Below, in pieces: positions 41,897 to 50,974 of a stretch of DNA of 64,000 nt; position 1 is the first letter of the stretch, and the number at the start of each line of letters is the position of its first letter. The stretch spans positions 1 through 64,000 of the forward strand of contig NZ_PCOU01000015.1 in NCBI RefSeq assembly GCF_002979455.1, written 5' to 3'. The position numbers and the translations under genes are program-made. The DNA comes from Chryseobacterium sp. MYb7. GTDB taxonomy: Bacteria > Bacteroidota > Bacteroidia > Flavobacteriales > Weeksellaceae. The notes under the pieces were generated by a model. The model was given only the letters and a program-made list of their open reading frames with translations. It did no database searches and was not told where the DNA came from.

Positions 41897-44800
41897 ATGT
41901 TAAATAAAATTATTGAGTTTTCTGTAAAGAATAAACTCATCATTGCTCTGTTTACAGGGGCACTCATCCTTTTTGGAGTCTATGAAACCACCAAACTTCC
42001 CATTGACGCTCAGCCAGACATTACTAACAACCAGGTTCAGATCATTACCACGGCTCCTTCTTATGGGGCGGCAGATATAGAACGTCTTGTAACCTTTCCT
42101 ATTGAGCAAGCTACCAGCAACATTAGCGGAATTAAAGAACTGAGAAGCTTTTCACGTTTTGGACTTTCATTAGTAACTGTCGTTTTTGATGATAATACCG
42201 ATGTGTACTGGGCACGTCAGCAGGTTCAGGAGCGTTTGCAGCTTGTTCAGGACAATATACCGAACGGAATCGGAAAGCCCGAATTAGGGCCCATTTCAAC
42301 AGGATTGGGAGAGATTTTCCAATATGTGGTAAGAGCCAAAAAAGGATACGAAAATGTATATGATGAAACAGAACTGAGAACCATTCAGGACTGGGTGGTC
42401 AGAAGGCAGCTTCTCGGAACAAAAGGCGTGGCAGATGTGAGCAGTTTCGGAGGAAAATTGAAACAATATGAAATTGCCATTAACCCTAATAAACTACAGG
42501 CGTTCAACATCAATATCAATGATGTTTTTGCAGCGCTGGAAAAGAATAATCAGAACACTGGCGGTGCATACATTGAAAAGAAAGAAACCGTTCTGTTTAT
42601 CCGTAGCGAAGGACTTCTGGGAAGTACAGAAGATATTGGAAGCATTCAGGTAGCGGAAACCAAAGATGGCATTCCTGTACATATAAAAGATGTAGCGTCT
42701 GTAAAGATCGGTTATGCGACAAGGTATGGCGCTATGACTTATAATGATACCGGAGAAGTGTCCGGAGCAATTGTTCTGATGCTGAAAGGTGAAAATGCCA
42801 ATGTAGTGATCGGAAATATCAAGCAAAGATTAGAAAAAATTCAGGAATCATTACCGGAAGGAGTAGTGATTGAACCTTTTCTGGATCGTGCTAAAATGGT
42901 GAACAACACCATCAGTACCGTAAAAACAAACCTGATGGAAGGGGCTTTGATTGTTGTTTTCATTCTGGTTTTATTTTTAGGAAATTTCAGAGCAGGATTA
43001 CTGGTGGCTTCCGTTATTCCTTTGGCTATGCTTTTCGCCATTATCATGATGAATATTTTCGGGGTAGGAGGAAATCTGATGAGCCTTGGAGCGCTGGATT
43101 TTGGTCTTATTGTAGACGGAGCCGTCATTATTGTGGAAGCCGTACTGCATCAGCTTGCCTATAAAAAGCATTTTGGGAAAGACGATATGCTCACCAAAAA
43201 AGAAATGGATGACCAGGTTTCAAGCTCTGCGACCAAAATGGTTAACAGTGCAGTTTTCGGTCAGATCATTATCTTAATCGTATATCTTCCGATTTTTACG
43301 CTTCAGGGAATTGAAGGAAAGATGTTCAAACCTATGGCTCAGACCGTTGCTTTTGCATTGATTGGGGCATTTATTCTATCCCTGACTTATATTCCAATGA
43401 TGAGTTCTCTGGTATTAAGCAGAAAGAAAAAGGAAAAAGAGAATATTTCAGACCGCGTCATGGGTAAAGTAGAAACCGGACATCAGAAACTCCTGATGAA
43501 AGCTCTTAAATTCAGAAAAACTATAATTATTGGCGTGTTGATTCTGTTTGCAGGAGCTGTTTTTACGCTTTCCAGAATGGGTGGAGAATTTATTCCGTCT
43601 TTGGAGGAAGGCGACTTTGCAGTTGAAATGAGAATCCTTCAGGGAAGTAATATCAATGAGACTAAAAAAGCCACCACTCAGGCCGCAAATATCCTTTTAA
43701 CACAGTTTCCTGAAGTGGAAAAGGTAGTTATGAAAATCGGTAGTGCTGAAATTCCTACAGAACCAATGCCGATGGATTCCGGAGATATGATTGTTGTTTT
43801 GAAACCGAAAAAAGAATGGACTTCTGCAAAATCATTCCCGGAACTTTCTGACAAAATGAGTAAAGCATTAAGTGTTATTCCCGGGCTTACAACAAGTTTC
43901 CAATTTCCGGTGCAAATGCGTTTCAATGAGTTGATGACCGGAGCCAGACAGGATGTGGTTTGTAAAATTTACGGCGAAGATCTGGACAGCCTTTCCACGT
44001 ATGCCAAAAAAATTGGAAGTATCATCAGTACTGTAAAAGGGGCGCAGGATCTTTATATTGAGCCTGTAGTTGGTGCTCCGCAGGTTGTGATTGATTATAA
44101 CCGTTCCGAACTGTCCCGATATAATATTTCGGTAGCAGATATTAACAGAGTGATCAATATGGCTTTTGCCGGCCAGACTGCCGGAGCTTTGTATGAAGGA
44201 GAAAAGAAATTTGATATCGTTGTCCGAATGGATAATGAGCACAAAAAAGATATTACCAGCATTCAGAATCTTCTGGTTCCTACTTCTTCGGGAGAGCAGA
44301 TTCCATTGTCACAGCTGGCTAAAGTAGAGCTTAAAAACAGTCCGAACCAGATTCAGAGAGAAGATACCAAAAGAAGAATTATCGTAGGATTTAACGCAAG
44401 AGGAAGAGATGTTCAGAGCATCGTGGAAGAACTTCAGCAAAAAGCAGGTAAAAATCTGAAACTATCGCCGGGATATACCATTTCTTACGGAGGTGCTTTT
44501 GAAAATTTAAATGAAGCCAAAGCCAGATTAGGTATAGCAGTTCCTATTTCATTAGTGATGATTTTCCTGTTATTGTTCTTTGCTTTTGGTTCTGTAAAAC
44601 ACAGCTTGCTGATCTACACCGCTATCCCATTATCAGCGATAGGTGGTGTGTATTTTCTTGCGTTGAGAGGTATGCCTTTCAGTATCAGTGCAGGGGTAGG
44701 ATTCATCGCTTTATTTGGAGTTGCTGTACTTAATGGAATTGTTTTAATATCTGAGTTTAACCGATTGAAAAAGAATGGAATAAATAATACCAACAGAATT

Positions 44801-46234
44801 GTACTCATAGGTACAAAAATAAGGCTTCGTCCCGTTTTAATGACCGCTTTTGTAGCCTCTCTGGGATTTCTTCCCATGGCAATCAGCAACGGTGCAGGAG
44901 CCGAAGTACAGAGACCGTTGGCTACTGTTGTCATCGGTGGTTTGATGCTTGCGACCCTTTTAACCTTATTTGTACTTCCAATTTTATACGTCCTGTTTGA
45001 ACATATTAATAAAGATAAAATGAAATTCTCAAAAAAACTCAACTATAAAAAACTGTCTGTTTTCTTGTTGTTATTGTCCTTCGGAATTAATCAGGCTCAG
45101 GAAAACATCACCTATGATCAGGCTTTGGAAAAAGCATACCAGCAGAACGGTACTCTTAAAAACTCAAAATTAGTATCAGATTATCAGGAAAAACTGAAGG
45201 CCAGCTATTTGGATATTCCCCAAACGGAAGTTACAGGTGGATTTGGGCAAATTCAGGGAGAGGAAACGGATAATTCATTCGGAATTTCTCAGAGGTTCAG
45301 CTTTCCGACCGTCTATTCGAAAAGAAAACAAATGCTGGATGCCGAGTGGTCTGCCAGTGTCATCAATCAGAATCTGACCAAAACACAGCTTAACAAAGAA
45401 GTTACAGACGTTTTCTACAGGATACTGGTGCTTCAGGAGAAGAAAAAAGTGCTGGAATACATCAGCCAGCTGTATAATAATTTTGCAGACAAAGCCGGAT
45501 TAAGATTAAAAAAAGGAGAAGCCAATATTCTGGAGGAATCTACCGCTGAAATTCAGAAAGAACAGGTAAAAGTACAGTTGAATACTCTTGAAAATGATTT
45601 GAATATCGCTAAACTTCAGCTTCAGTTATTACTTCAATCTACAACACCTTACCAACCCATTGCAGACCAGCCTACAATGAACATTGGTCTACAGATTTCT
45701 GAAGAAATGGTAAAACAGCACCCTGAACTTCAATATCTGCAGCAACAGATTAAAGTAGGTGAGGCAGAAGTACAACTTGAAAAAAGCAGACTGCTTCCGG
45801 ATCTTCTTATAGGATATACCAATCAGAGTATGAAAAACATCAATAATAATCGTTTCAACTCAGTTCAGGTGGGAGTGGGAATTCCATTGTTTACAAAAGG
45901 ACAAAGAGCTTTAGCCAAAGCAGCACAAGCTAAAATCGCCATCTCCGAAAATCAATATCAGAGAAAAGAAATTGAGCTTAAAAACAGACTGAATCAACAG
46001 TTAAATAATTATATGAACCAACAGCGGATCATCGAAAATTATCAACAAAAACAGCTTCCAAAATCTGAAATCATTTTAAAAACAGCCCAGAAACAAATGG
46101 AAGTAGGGGAAATAGATTATCTGAACTGGGTGATACTGGTGAATCAGGCCGTAAAAACCAAGGCAGATTATATTGATCAGCTGGAAAAACTTAATCAGAT
46201 CGGAGCTGAACTTCAATTCTTAATTTCAAAATAA
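41897..46234 (+). CDS. CzcA-type heavy-metal RND pump fused to a TolC-like outer membrane factor
   Basis: A 1445-residue fusion. Residues 1 to about 1040 form an RND pump of the heavy-metal type. The helix-4 motif DFGLIVDGAVIIVE (401-414) matches the HME1 class of CzcA (Co/Zn/Cd) rather than the Cu/Ag class. From Met1042 a signal-peptide-like stretch (MKFSKKLNYKKLSVFLLLLS) leads into a TolC-family factor (ENITYDQALEKAYQQNGTL to the end). The start at 41897 (MLNKIIEFSVKNK) is standard for the family. The adaptor gene follows after seven bases. It exports divalent metal across both membranes. Confidence 0.92.
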   Translation: MLNKIIEFSVKNKLIIALFTGALILFGVYETTKLPIDAQPDITNNQVQIITTAPSYGAADIERLVTFPIEQATSNISGIKELRSFSRFGLSLVTVVFDDNTDVYWARQQVQERLQLVQDNIPNGIGKPELGPISTGLGEIFQYVVRAKKGYENVYDETELRTIQDWVVRRQLLGTKGVADVSSFGGKLKQYEIAINPNKLQAFNININDVFAALEKNNQNTGGAYIEKKETVLFIRSEGLLGSTEDIGSIQVAETKDGIPVHIKDVASVKIGYATRYGAMTYNDTGEVSGAIVLMLKGENANVVIGNIKQRLEKIQESLPEGVVIEPFLDRAKMVNNTISTVKTNLMEGALIVVFILVLFLGNFRAGLLVASVIPLAMLFAIIMMNIFGVGGNLMSLGALDFGLIVDGAVIIVEAVLHQLAYKKHFGKDDMLTKKEMDDQVSSSATKMVNSAVFGQIIILIVYLPIFTLQGIEGKMFKPMAQTVAFALIGAFILSLTYIPMMSSLVLSRKKKEKENISDRVMGKVETGHQKLLMKALKFRKTIIIGVLILFAGAVFTLSRMGGEFIPSLEEGDFAVEMRILQGSNINETKKATTQAANILLTQFPEVEKVVMKIGSAEIPTEPMPMDSGDMIVVLKPKKEWTSAKSFPELSDKMSKALSVIPGLTTSFQFPVQMRFNELMTGARQDVVCKIYGEDLDSLSTYAKKIGSIISTVKGAQDLYIEPVVGAPQVVIDYNRSELSRYNISVADINRVINMAFAGQTAGALYEGEKKFDIVVRMDNEHKKDITSIQNLLVPTSSGEQIPLSQLAKVELKNSPNQIQREDTKRRIIVGFNARGRDVQSIVEELQQKAGKNLKLSPGYTISYGGAFENLNEAKARLGIAVPISLVMIFLLLFFAFGSVKHSLLIYTAIPLSAIGGVYFLALRGMPFSISAGVGFIALFGVAVLNGIVLISEFNRLKKNGINNTNRIVLIGTKIRLRPVLMTAFVASLGFLPMAISNGAGAEVQRPLATVVIGGLMLATLLTLFVLPILYVLFEHINKDKMKFSKKLNYKKLSVFLLLLSFGINQAQENITYDQALEKAYQQNGTLKNSKLVSDYQEKLKASYLDIPQTEVTGGFGQIQGEETDNSFGISQRFSFPTVYSKRKQMLDAEWSASVINQNLTKTQLNKEVTDVFYRILVLQEKKKVLEYISQLYNNFADKAGLRLKKGEANILEESTAEIQKEQVKVQLNTLENDLNIAKLQLQLLLQSTTPYQPIADQPTMNIGLQISEEMVKQHPELQYLQQQIKVGEAEVQLEKSRLLPDLLIGYTNQSMKNINNNRFNSVQVGVGIPLFTKGQRALAKAAQAKIAISENQYQRKEIELKNRLNQQLNNYMNQQRIIENYQQKQLPKSEIILKTAQKQMEVGEIDYLNWVILVNQAVKTKADYIDQLEKLNQIGAELQFLISK

Positions 46235-46241
46235 TACCATC

Positions 46242-47393
46242 ATGCATTTCAAGAATATATCACTATACAGCCTTGCTTTCATCCTTACTTTATCTTCATG
46301 TTCAGGAAAAAAAGAAGAGGAAAAAACCGTTTACGAAAACACTAAATTTTCTAAAAATGACAAAAACTCCGTTCATCTTACAGAAAAACAGATTCAGTCT
46401 GTAGGGTTAACAACCACCACCATTCAAAATAGGAATATGGAGAAACTGGTAAGGCTGAACGGAAAAGCAGAAATTGCACCTTCCCACATTAGTTTGGTTT
46501 CCAGTATTATGGGTGGACATATCAAGTCTATCAATGTCATTAATGGAAGCCATTTCAGTAAAGGACAGGTACTCGCTGTTGTGGAAGATCCTCAGTTTAT
46601 ACAATTGCAGCAAGATTATCTGGTGACAAAAGCTCAGCTCGAAGCGGCAAGACTGAATTTTAACCGTCAGAAAGATTTGAATACAAGCAAAGCCAGCAGC
46701 GATAAGACTATGCAGACCGCTCAGGCGGATTATTCTACTTTGAACGCTACTTTAAAAGGGCTGGAAGAAAAGCTGAGAATCATCGGAATTAACGCCAAAG
46801 GTCTGACTACCGGAAATATCAGAAGTAAGATCAATATTTATGCTCCGTTTACAGGTTTTGTAAGCAAAATTCTGGTGAATAACGGGCAGTATATCAACCC
46901 TGCAGATACTTTATTTGAACTCATCAATCCAGCTGGATTACTTTTGGAGCTAAAGATTTTTGAAAATGATGTGAATGATGTAAAATTGGGACAGGAAATT
47001 TTGGTGTACAATAACCAGCATCCGGATGTGAAATCGAATGCTAAAATTGTCAGCGTAGTTCCAAGTATTGAAAACGGAGGTTCTGCAACGGCAATCGCCA
47101 AATTATCTTCTGTAAATACTGAATTTGTAAAAGGAATGTATGTGAATGCCGAAGTAAATATCAGCAGTCGTTATACACAAGGACTTCCCAACGAAGCGGT
47201 AGTCTCTTTTGAAAACAAAAATTATGTTTTTGAAGACCTTGGTAAATCCAATTACAAAATGATTCCCATAGTGACCGGAATTTCAGATGACCAGTTTACA
47301 GAGGTATTAAAAGCTGATTTTTTAAAGGATAAGAAAATTGTACAGAAAGGAGCTTACAGCCTTCTGATGATGCTTAAAAACAAAGCAGAATAG
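46242..47393 (+). CDS. RND efflux periplasmic adaptor (CzcB/CusB type), lipoprotein
   Basis: A 383-residue membrane fusion protein. The signal ends at a lipobox (LTLSSCSGKK), so it is lipid-anchored. Order: first barrel strand, lipoyl half (SSIMGGHIKSINVINGSHFSKGQVLAVVED), helical hairpin (QLQQDYLVTKAQLEAARLNF), second lipoyl half (IYAPFTGFVSKILVNNGQYINP), then beta-barrel and membrane-proximal domains. It links the pump to the outer membrane channel. It is seven bases after the pump gene and ends with a terminator. Confidence 0.92.
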   Translation: MHFKNISLYSLAFILTLSSCSGKKEEEKTVYENTKFSKNDKNSVHLTEKQIQSVGLTTTTIQNRNMEKLVRLNGKAEIAPSHISLVSSIMGGHIKSINVINGSHFSKGQVLAVVEDPQFIQLQQDYLVTKAQLEAARLNFNRQKDLNTSKASSDKTMQTAQADYSTLNATLKGLEEKLRIIGINAKGLTTGNIRSKINIYAPFTGFVSKILVNNGQYINPADTLFELINPAGLLLELKIFENDVNDVKLGQEILVYNNQHPDVKSNAKIVSVVPSIENGGSATAIAKLSSVNTEFVKGMYVNAEVNISSRYTQGLPNEAVVSFENKNYVFEDLGKSNYKMIPIVTGISDDQFTEVLKADFLKDKKIVQKGAYSLLMMLKNKAE

Positions 47394-47416
47394 TATTAAA
47401 TAAATTCTATATTATT

Positions 47417-47448
47417 AAAAAAGATCATTCTTTCGAATGGTCTTTTTT
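47417..47448 (+). terminator. Terminator after the metal efflux operon
   Basis: AAAAAAGATCATTC pairs with GAATGGTCTTTTTT (one G-T pair), loop TTTC, then a T-rich tail. Confidence 0.8.
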
Positions 47449-47662
47449 ATTTATTATGACTAAAAAATCAACGTAAAGTTATCACAGTTATGTATTATAA
47501 AGTAAAGAGAACAAAGGGAGAATCAATTTTATCGATTTATTTAATTAATGAAAATAGAAACATGACATTTGACATGTTTTACATATTGACAAATACTATT
47601 TTATGCATAATTCATTTTAAAATAATATTTTTAGGAAGTGAATAGTTGTAAAGGATTTTTAG

Positions 47663-49504
47663 ATGAATAATAAAAGAACTTTTATCAAAAACTTTATGAC
47701 AAAAAAAACTTTGCACAATTTCCATATTCCGGTAATGGGACTGGCTTACACCATAGACAGCCCAATTCGAGTTGCCCAATATGGAATTTCTTCTGTGATC
47801 TCCATCATTGATGATGAAATCCTGGAAAAGATGAAGAACTTTTACAATAAAAAGTTCAATCTTGATTATTTCGGAATTTCAACAAAAACAGAGGATTACA
47901 GAGCAAAAAGAGTTACCGCTTATCTGGATATGGTAGATGATATCGTGAATGAGAAATTTGAATCTTTCAAACAGGAAATCAGCAAAAATAAAGAGGCTTT
48001 GAGGGACTTCATGGCCATGCTTCCCAATACTTCAGATCTCAAAAACAGCCTTCAGAATCTTATTAATCAAAAGGATGAATGGAGTTTCAATATCAAAAAC
48101 TTCATTGAATCCAATCTAAAACCGGGAAGTATTGATGTCAATATCATGACGAAAGTAGATAAAGACAATTATCAAAATAACGAACAGCTTCCTGTGATGT
48201 ACAACGACGCCCATGCCTCACTGCGTGGATTTGCCAAAAGTAAATTATCATCATCAATGGTTCTTTCTGCAGGCATGAATCCTCGTTTGTACAGCTATAT
48301 GGAAGAGTTCGAAGATTTTTTCCCGGATGAAAACGGAAAGATCAAAAAGAAAATTATTCTTAAAGTAAGCGATTTCCGTTCTGCCATGATTCAGGGGAAT
48401 TTTCTGGCCAAAAAAGGGTTGTGGGTATCAGAATACAGGATAGAATCCGGACTGAATTGTGGAGGCCATGCTTTTGCAACCGAAGGAATGCTTCTGGGAC
48501 CTATTATGGAAGAATTCAAGCAGAAAAAAAATGATCTGATACAATCTGCTCATGCCTTAATGATAGCTGCTTTAGCACAGAAAGGAAAGCATGTAGTTTC
48601 TGAGCCTTTGGAAATGAAAATTACCGTTCAGGGGGGAGTAGGAACTTCTGAAGAACACGAGTTTCTGCTGGCTAATTACAGTGTAGACAGTGTTGGATGG
48701 GGTTCACCATTTTTATTGGTTCCGGAAGCAACCTCTGTAGATACCGAAACCCGAAATTTACTTGTGCAATCAAAAGAACAGGATTTTTATCTGAGTAATA
48801 TTTCTCCGCTGGGAGTGCCTTTCAATACCGTAAAAGGGACATCTAATGAAGTATTGAAGTATGAAAAAGAAGCAAAGGGGAAATATGGAAGTTCATGTCC
48901 AAAAAAACTTTTGGCGCTAAGCAAAGAATTTTCTCGGGAAGGAACCTGTACCGCTTCCAGAAAGTATCAGGATATCAAACTGAAAGAGTTGTACGACAAC
49001 AAGGAAACCTTGCCTGAAAAGGAATTCAACAGGAGAAAATCAGAAATCACAGACAAAGCCTGCCTGTGTGTTGGGCTGGTGAATGCTGCATACATGGAGC
49101 AAAACCTTGAAATTAAAGGCGAAAAACAAGGCGTTGTGATATGTCCGGGACCTAATATTGCCTTTTTTGACAAGGAAGTTTCTCTTTCGGAAATGGTGCA
49201 ACATATTTATGGAAACACCAATATTCTTTCCGACAACCAACGTCCGAACATGTTTATTAACGAATTGAAAATGTATGTAGATTATCTGAAAAAAGAAGTT
49301 TCAGAATCTACTGTGCAGATTACCCATTCTCAGACCAAAAAATGGAACGCTTTCAAGAAAAATGTTCTTGAAGGGATAGCATATTATCATGAGCTTTTTA
49401 AAGCATCATCATTCTTCAGTAACGGTTTATCAACCATCAACCTGCAATTACAGGAATATAAGCTTCAGCTTATCGCTATTGAGGTTCCGCAGGTTGAAAA
49501 ATAA
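47663..49504 (+). CDS. Large protein of unknown function, possible TIM-barrel flavoprotein
   Basis: A 613-residue cytoplasmic protein I cannot name. The start (HIPVMGLAYTIDSPIRVAQYGISSVISI) and a later block (TVQGGVGTSEEHEFLLANY, then SVGWGSPFLLVPEAT and SPLGVPF) resemble the first strand and the phosphate-binding end of FMN TIM barrels such as nitronate monooxygenase or glutamate synthase. A helical insertion lies between (about 60-190). Cysteines cluster late (SSCPKK, GTCTASRK, ACLCVGL, VICPGPN) and could hold an FeS cluster. It is a single gene with its own terminator. The fold assignment is inference. Confidence 0.55.
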   Translation: MNNKRTFIKNFMTKKTLHNFHIPVMGLAYTIDSPIRVAQYGISSVISIIDDEILEKMKNFYNKKFNLDYFGISTKTEDYRAKRVTAYLDMVDDIVNEKFESFKQEISKNKEALRDFMAMLPNTSDLKNSLQNLINQKDEWSFNIKNFIESNLKPGSIDVNIMTKVDKDNYQNNEQLPVMYNDAHASLRGFAKSKLSSSMVLSAGMNPRLYSYMEEFEDFFPDENGKIKKKIILKVSDFRSAMIQGNFLAKKGLWVSEYRIESGLNCGGHAFATEGMLLGPIMEEFKQKKNDLIQSAHALMIAALAQKGKHVVSEPLEMKITVQGGVGTSEEHEFLLANYSVDSVGWGSPFLLVPEATSVDTETRNLLVQSKEQDFYLSNISPLGVPFNTVKGTSNEVLKYEKEAKGKYGSSCPKKLLALSKEFSREGTCTASRKYQDIKLKELYDNKETLPEKEFNRRKSEITDKACLCVGLVNAAYMEQNLEIKGEKQGVVICPGPNIAFFDKEVSLSEMVQHIYGNTNILSDNQRPNMFINELKMYVDYLKKEVSESTVQITHSQTKKWNAFKKNVLEGIAYYHELFKASSFFSNGLSTINLQLQEYKLQLIAIEVPQVEK

Positions 49505-49529
49505 CCGTATTTTTTAATTGATAGATAAT

Positions 49530-49557
49530 AAAAACAGCTTTTACATGGGCTGTTTTT
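49530..49557 (+). terminator. Terminator after the unknown large gene
   Basis: AAAAACAGC and GCTGTTTTT pair across a 10-base loop, with a T-rich tail. Confidence 0.7.
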
Positions 49558-49600
49558 ATTTTTTAGTTGTTTTTGTTGGAAAACACACCGGTGCAAGAAT

Positions 49601-49727
49601 ATTTCGACTTTGCTCAATGTAAGATTTTCAGAAAGAGATATAAAATAAACAGCATTCAATTTTATCGGAGATAAAATCTTTGCCTCTTAAAGCAGTTAGT
49701 TTTTAATTTATTTGCGCCTTTGCGCTT
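49601..49727. repeat. Dispersed intergenic repeat, copy 3 (modules C-A-B)
   Basis: In the 361-base gap before the aldo/keto reductase, module C (49601-49631, three mismatches to copy 1), module A (49657-49678, identical) and module B (49712-49727, TTGCGCCTTTGCGCTT) appear in an order different from copy 1. I see nothing else in this gap. Confidence 0.7.
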
Positions 49728-49865
49728 TTCCAACAAATATTTAGTCAAAAAAACTGAGGAAACATCAGCATTTTCATTTATAATAACTATTGCGTGAATG
49801 GCTATATTGAATATTCCCCAGACTTAATATTGCTTACCTTAGAGCTCACTTAGTAAATTATTTTT

Positions 49866-50810
49866 ATGGAAAAAAGAAAAATCAAAAACACCGATTTATC
49901 GATTGCGCCAATCAATTTCGGAGGAAATGTTTTTGGATGGACGCTGGACGAGAAACAGTCTTTTGATATACTGGACCGCTTTGTTGAAGCAGGATTCAAT
50001 TTTATAGATACTGCAGATACCTATTCATGGTGGGTAAACGGAAAAGGAGGGCAGTCTGAAGAGATCATCGGAAAGTGGATGAAGAGCAGAGCTAACCGTA
50101 ATGACATCGTTTTGGCAACCAAAGTGGGTTCAGAAACAAAAGAACACGGTTATGATATCAGCAAAAAGCATATTCTAAAATCTGTAGATGAGTCTCTACA
50201 AAGGCTTCAGACGGATCATATTGATCTCTATTATACGCATTTTGATGACAATACCACTCCGGTAGAGGAAACCCTTTCCGCTTATGATGAGATCATTAAG
50301 GCTGGAAAAGTACGTTATATTGCGGCTTCCAACTTATCTCCGGAACGTTTGAAAGCATCATTTGAAGCTGCGGAAAAGAATAACCTTCCTAAATATGTCG
50401 CTTTACAGCCTCATTATAATTTAATGGAAAGAGAAGGCTTTGAACAAAATTATGCTCCTCTTGCAGAGCAGTTTGATTTAAGTGTATTTCCATATTGGTC
50501 TCTGGCAGCAGGTTTCTTAACAGGTAAATACCGCGATGAAGCAGATCTTGCAAAAAGTGCAAGAGGTGAAGGAGTAAGAAAATATTTAAATCCAAAAGGG
50601 CTTGAAGTCTTAAAAGCACTGGATCAGGTGAGTGCAAAACACAATACCACGCAAGGAACGGTTTCTCTGGCATGGCTGCTATCCAATCCATTGATCACAG
50701 CACCTATTGTAAGTGCTACCAGTGCATCACAACTTGAAGCGGTATTCAATGCACCAAAACTTATTTTAGACCAGGAAGATATTGATCTGCTGAATAACGC
50801 AAGTAACTAA
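49866..50810 (+). CDS. Aldo/keto reductase
   Basis: A 314-residue NADPH-dependent AKR with a TIM-barrel pattern. FNFIDTADTYSWWVNGKGGQSEEIIG supplies the catalytic Asp and Tyr, VLATKVGS the Lys, and DLYYTHFDDNTTPVEETL the His-equivalent region. KVRYIAASNLSP and the C-terminal cofactor loop PIVSATSASQLEAV complete it. It most resembles the YghZ/Tas-like general AKRs acting on aldehydes and ketones. Cytoplasmic; single gene with a terminator. Confidence 0.93.
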   Translation: MEKRKIKNTDLSIAPINFGGNVFGWTLDEKQSFDILDRFVEAGFNFIDTADTYSWWVNGKGGQSEEIIGKWMKSRANRNDIVLATKVGSETKEHGYDISKKHILKSVDESLQRLQTDHIDLYYTHFDDNTTPVEETLSAYDEIIKAGKVRYIAASNLSPERLKASFEAAEKNNLPKYVALQPHYNLMEREGFEQNYAPLAEQFDLSVFPYWSLAAGFLTGKYRDEADLAKSARGEGVRKYLNPKGLEVLKALDQVSAKHNTTQGTVSLAWLLSNPLITAPIVSATSASQLEAVFNAPKLILDQEDIDLLNNASN

Positions 50811-50839
50811 TTTTTTCGACTTTATTATAGACTAAAATT

Positions 50840-50865
50840 AAATCCGTTCAGCAGTGAACGGATTT
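50840..50865. terminator. Terminator between the reductase and the ClC gene
   Basis: An 11-bp perfect stem (AAATCCGTTCA / TGAACGGATTT), loop GCAG, T-run on the plus side. Confidence 0.85.
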
Positions 50866-50974
50866 TTTTATCATTCGACGATGTTAACCACCCCGTCAAA
50901 AATTCTTTGAATTTTCGCCACCCCTCCAGAGGATGGGAATTCAGGTTTTCGGTTGTTATATTCTGTTATTACTA

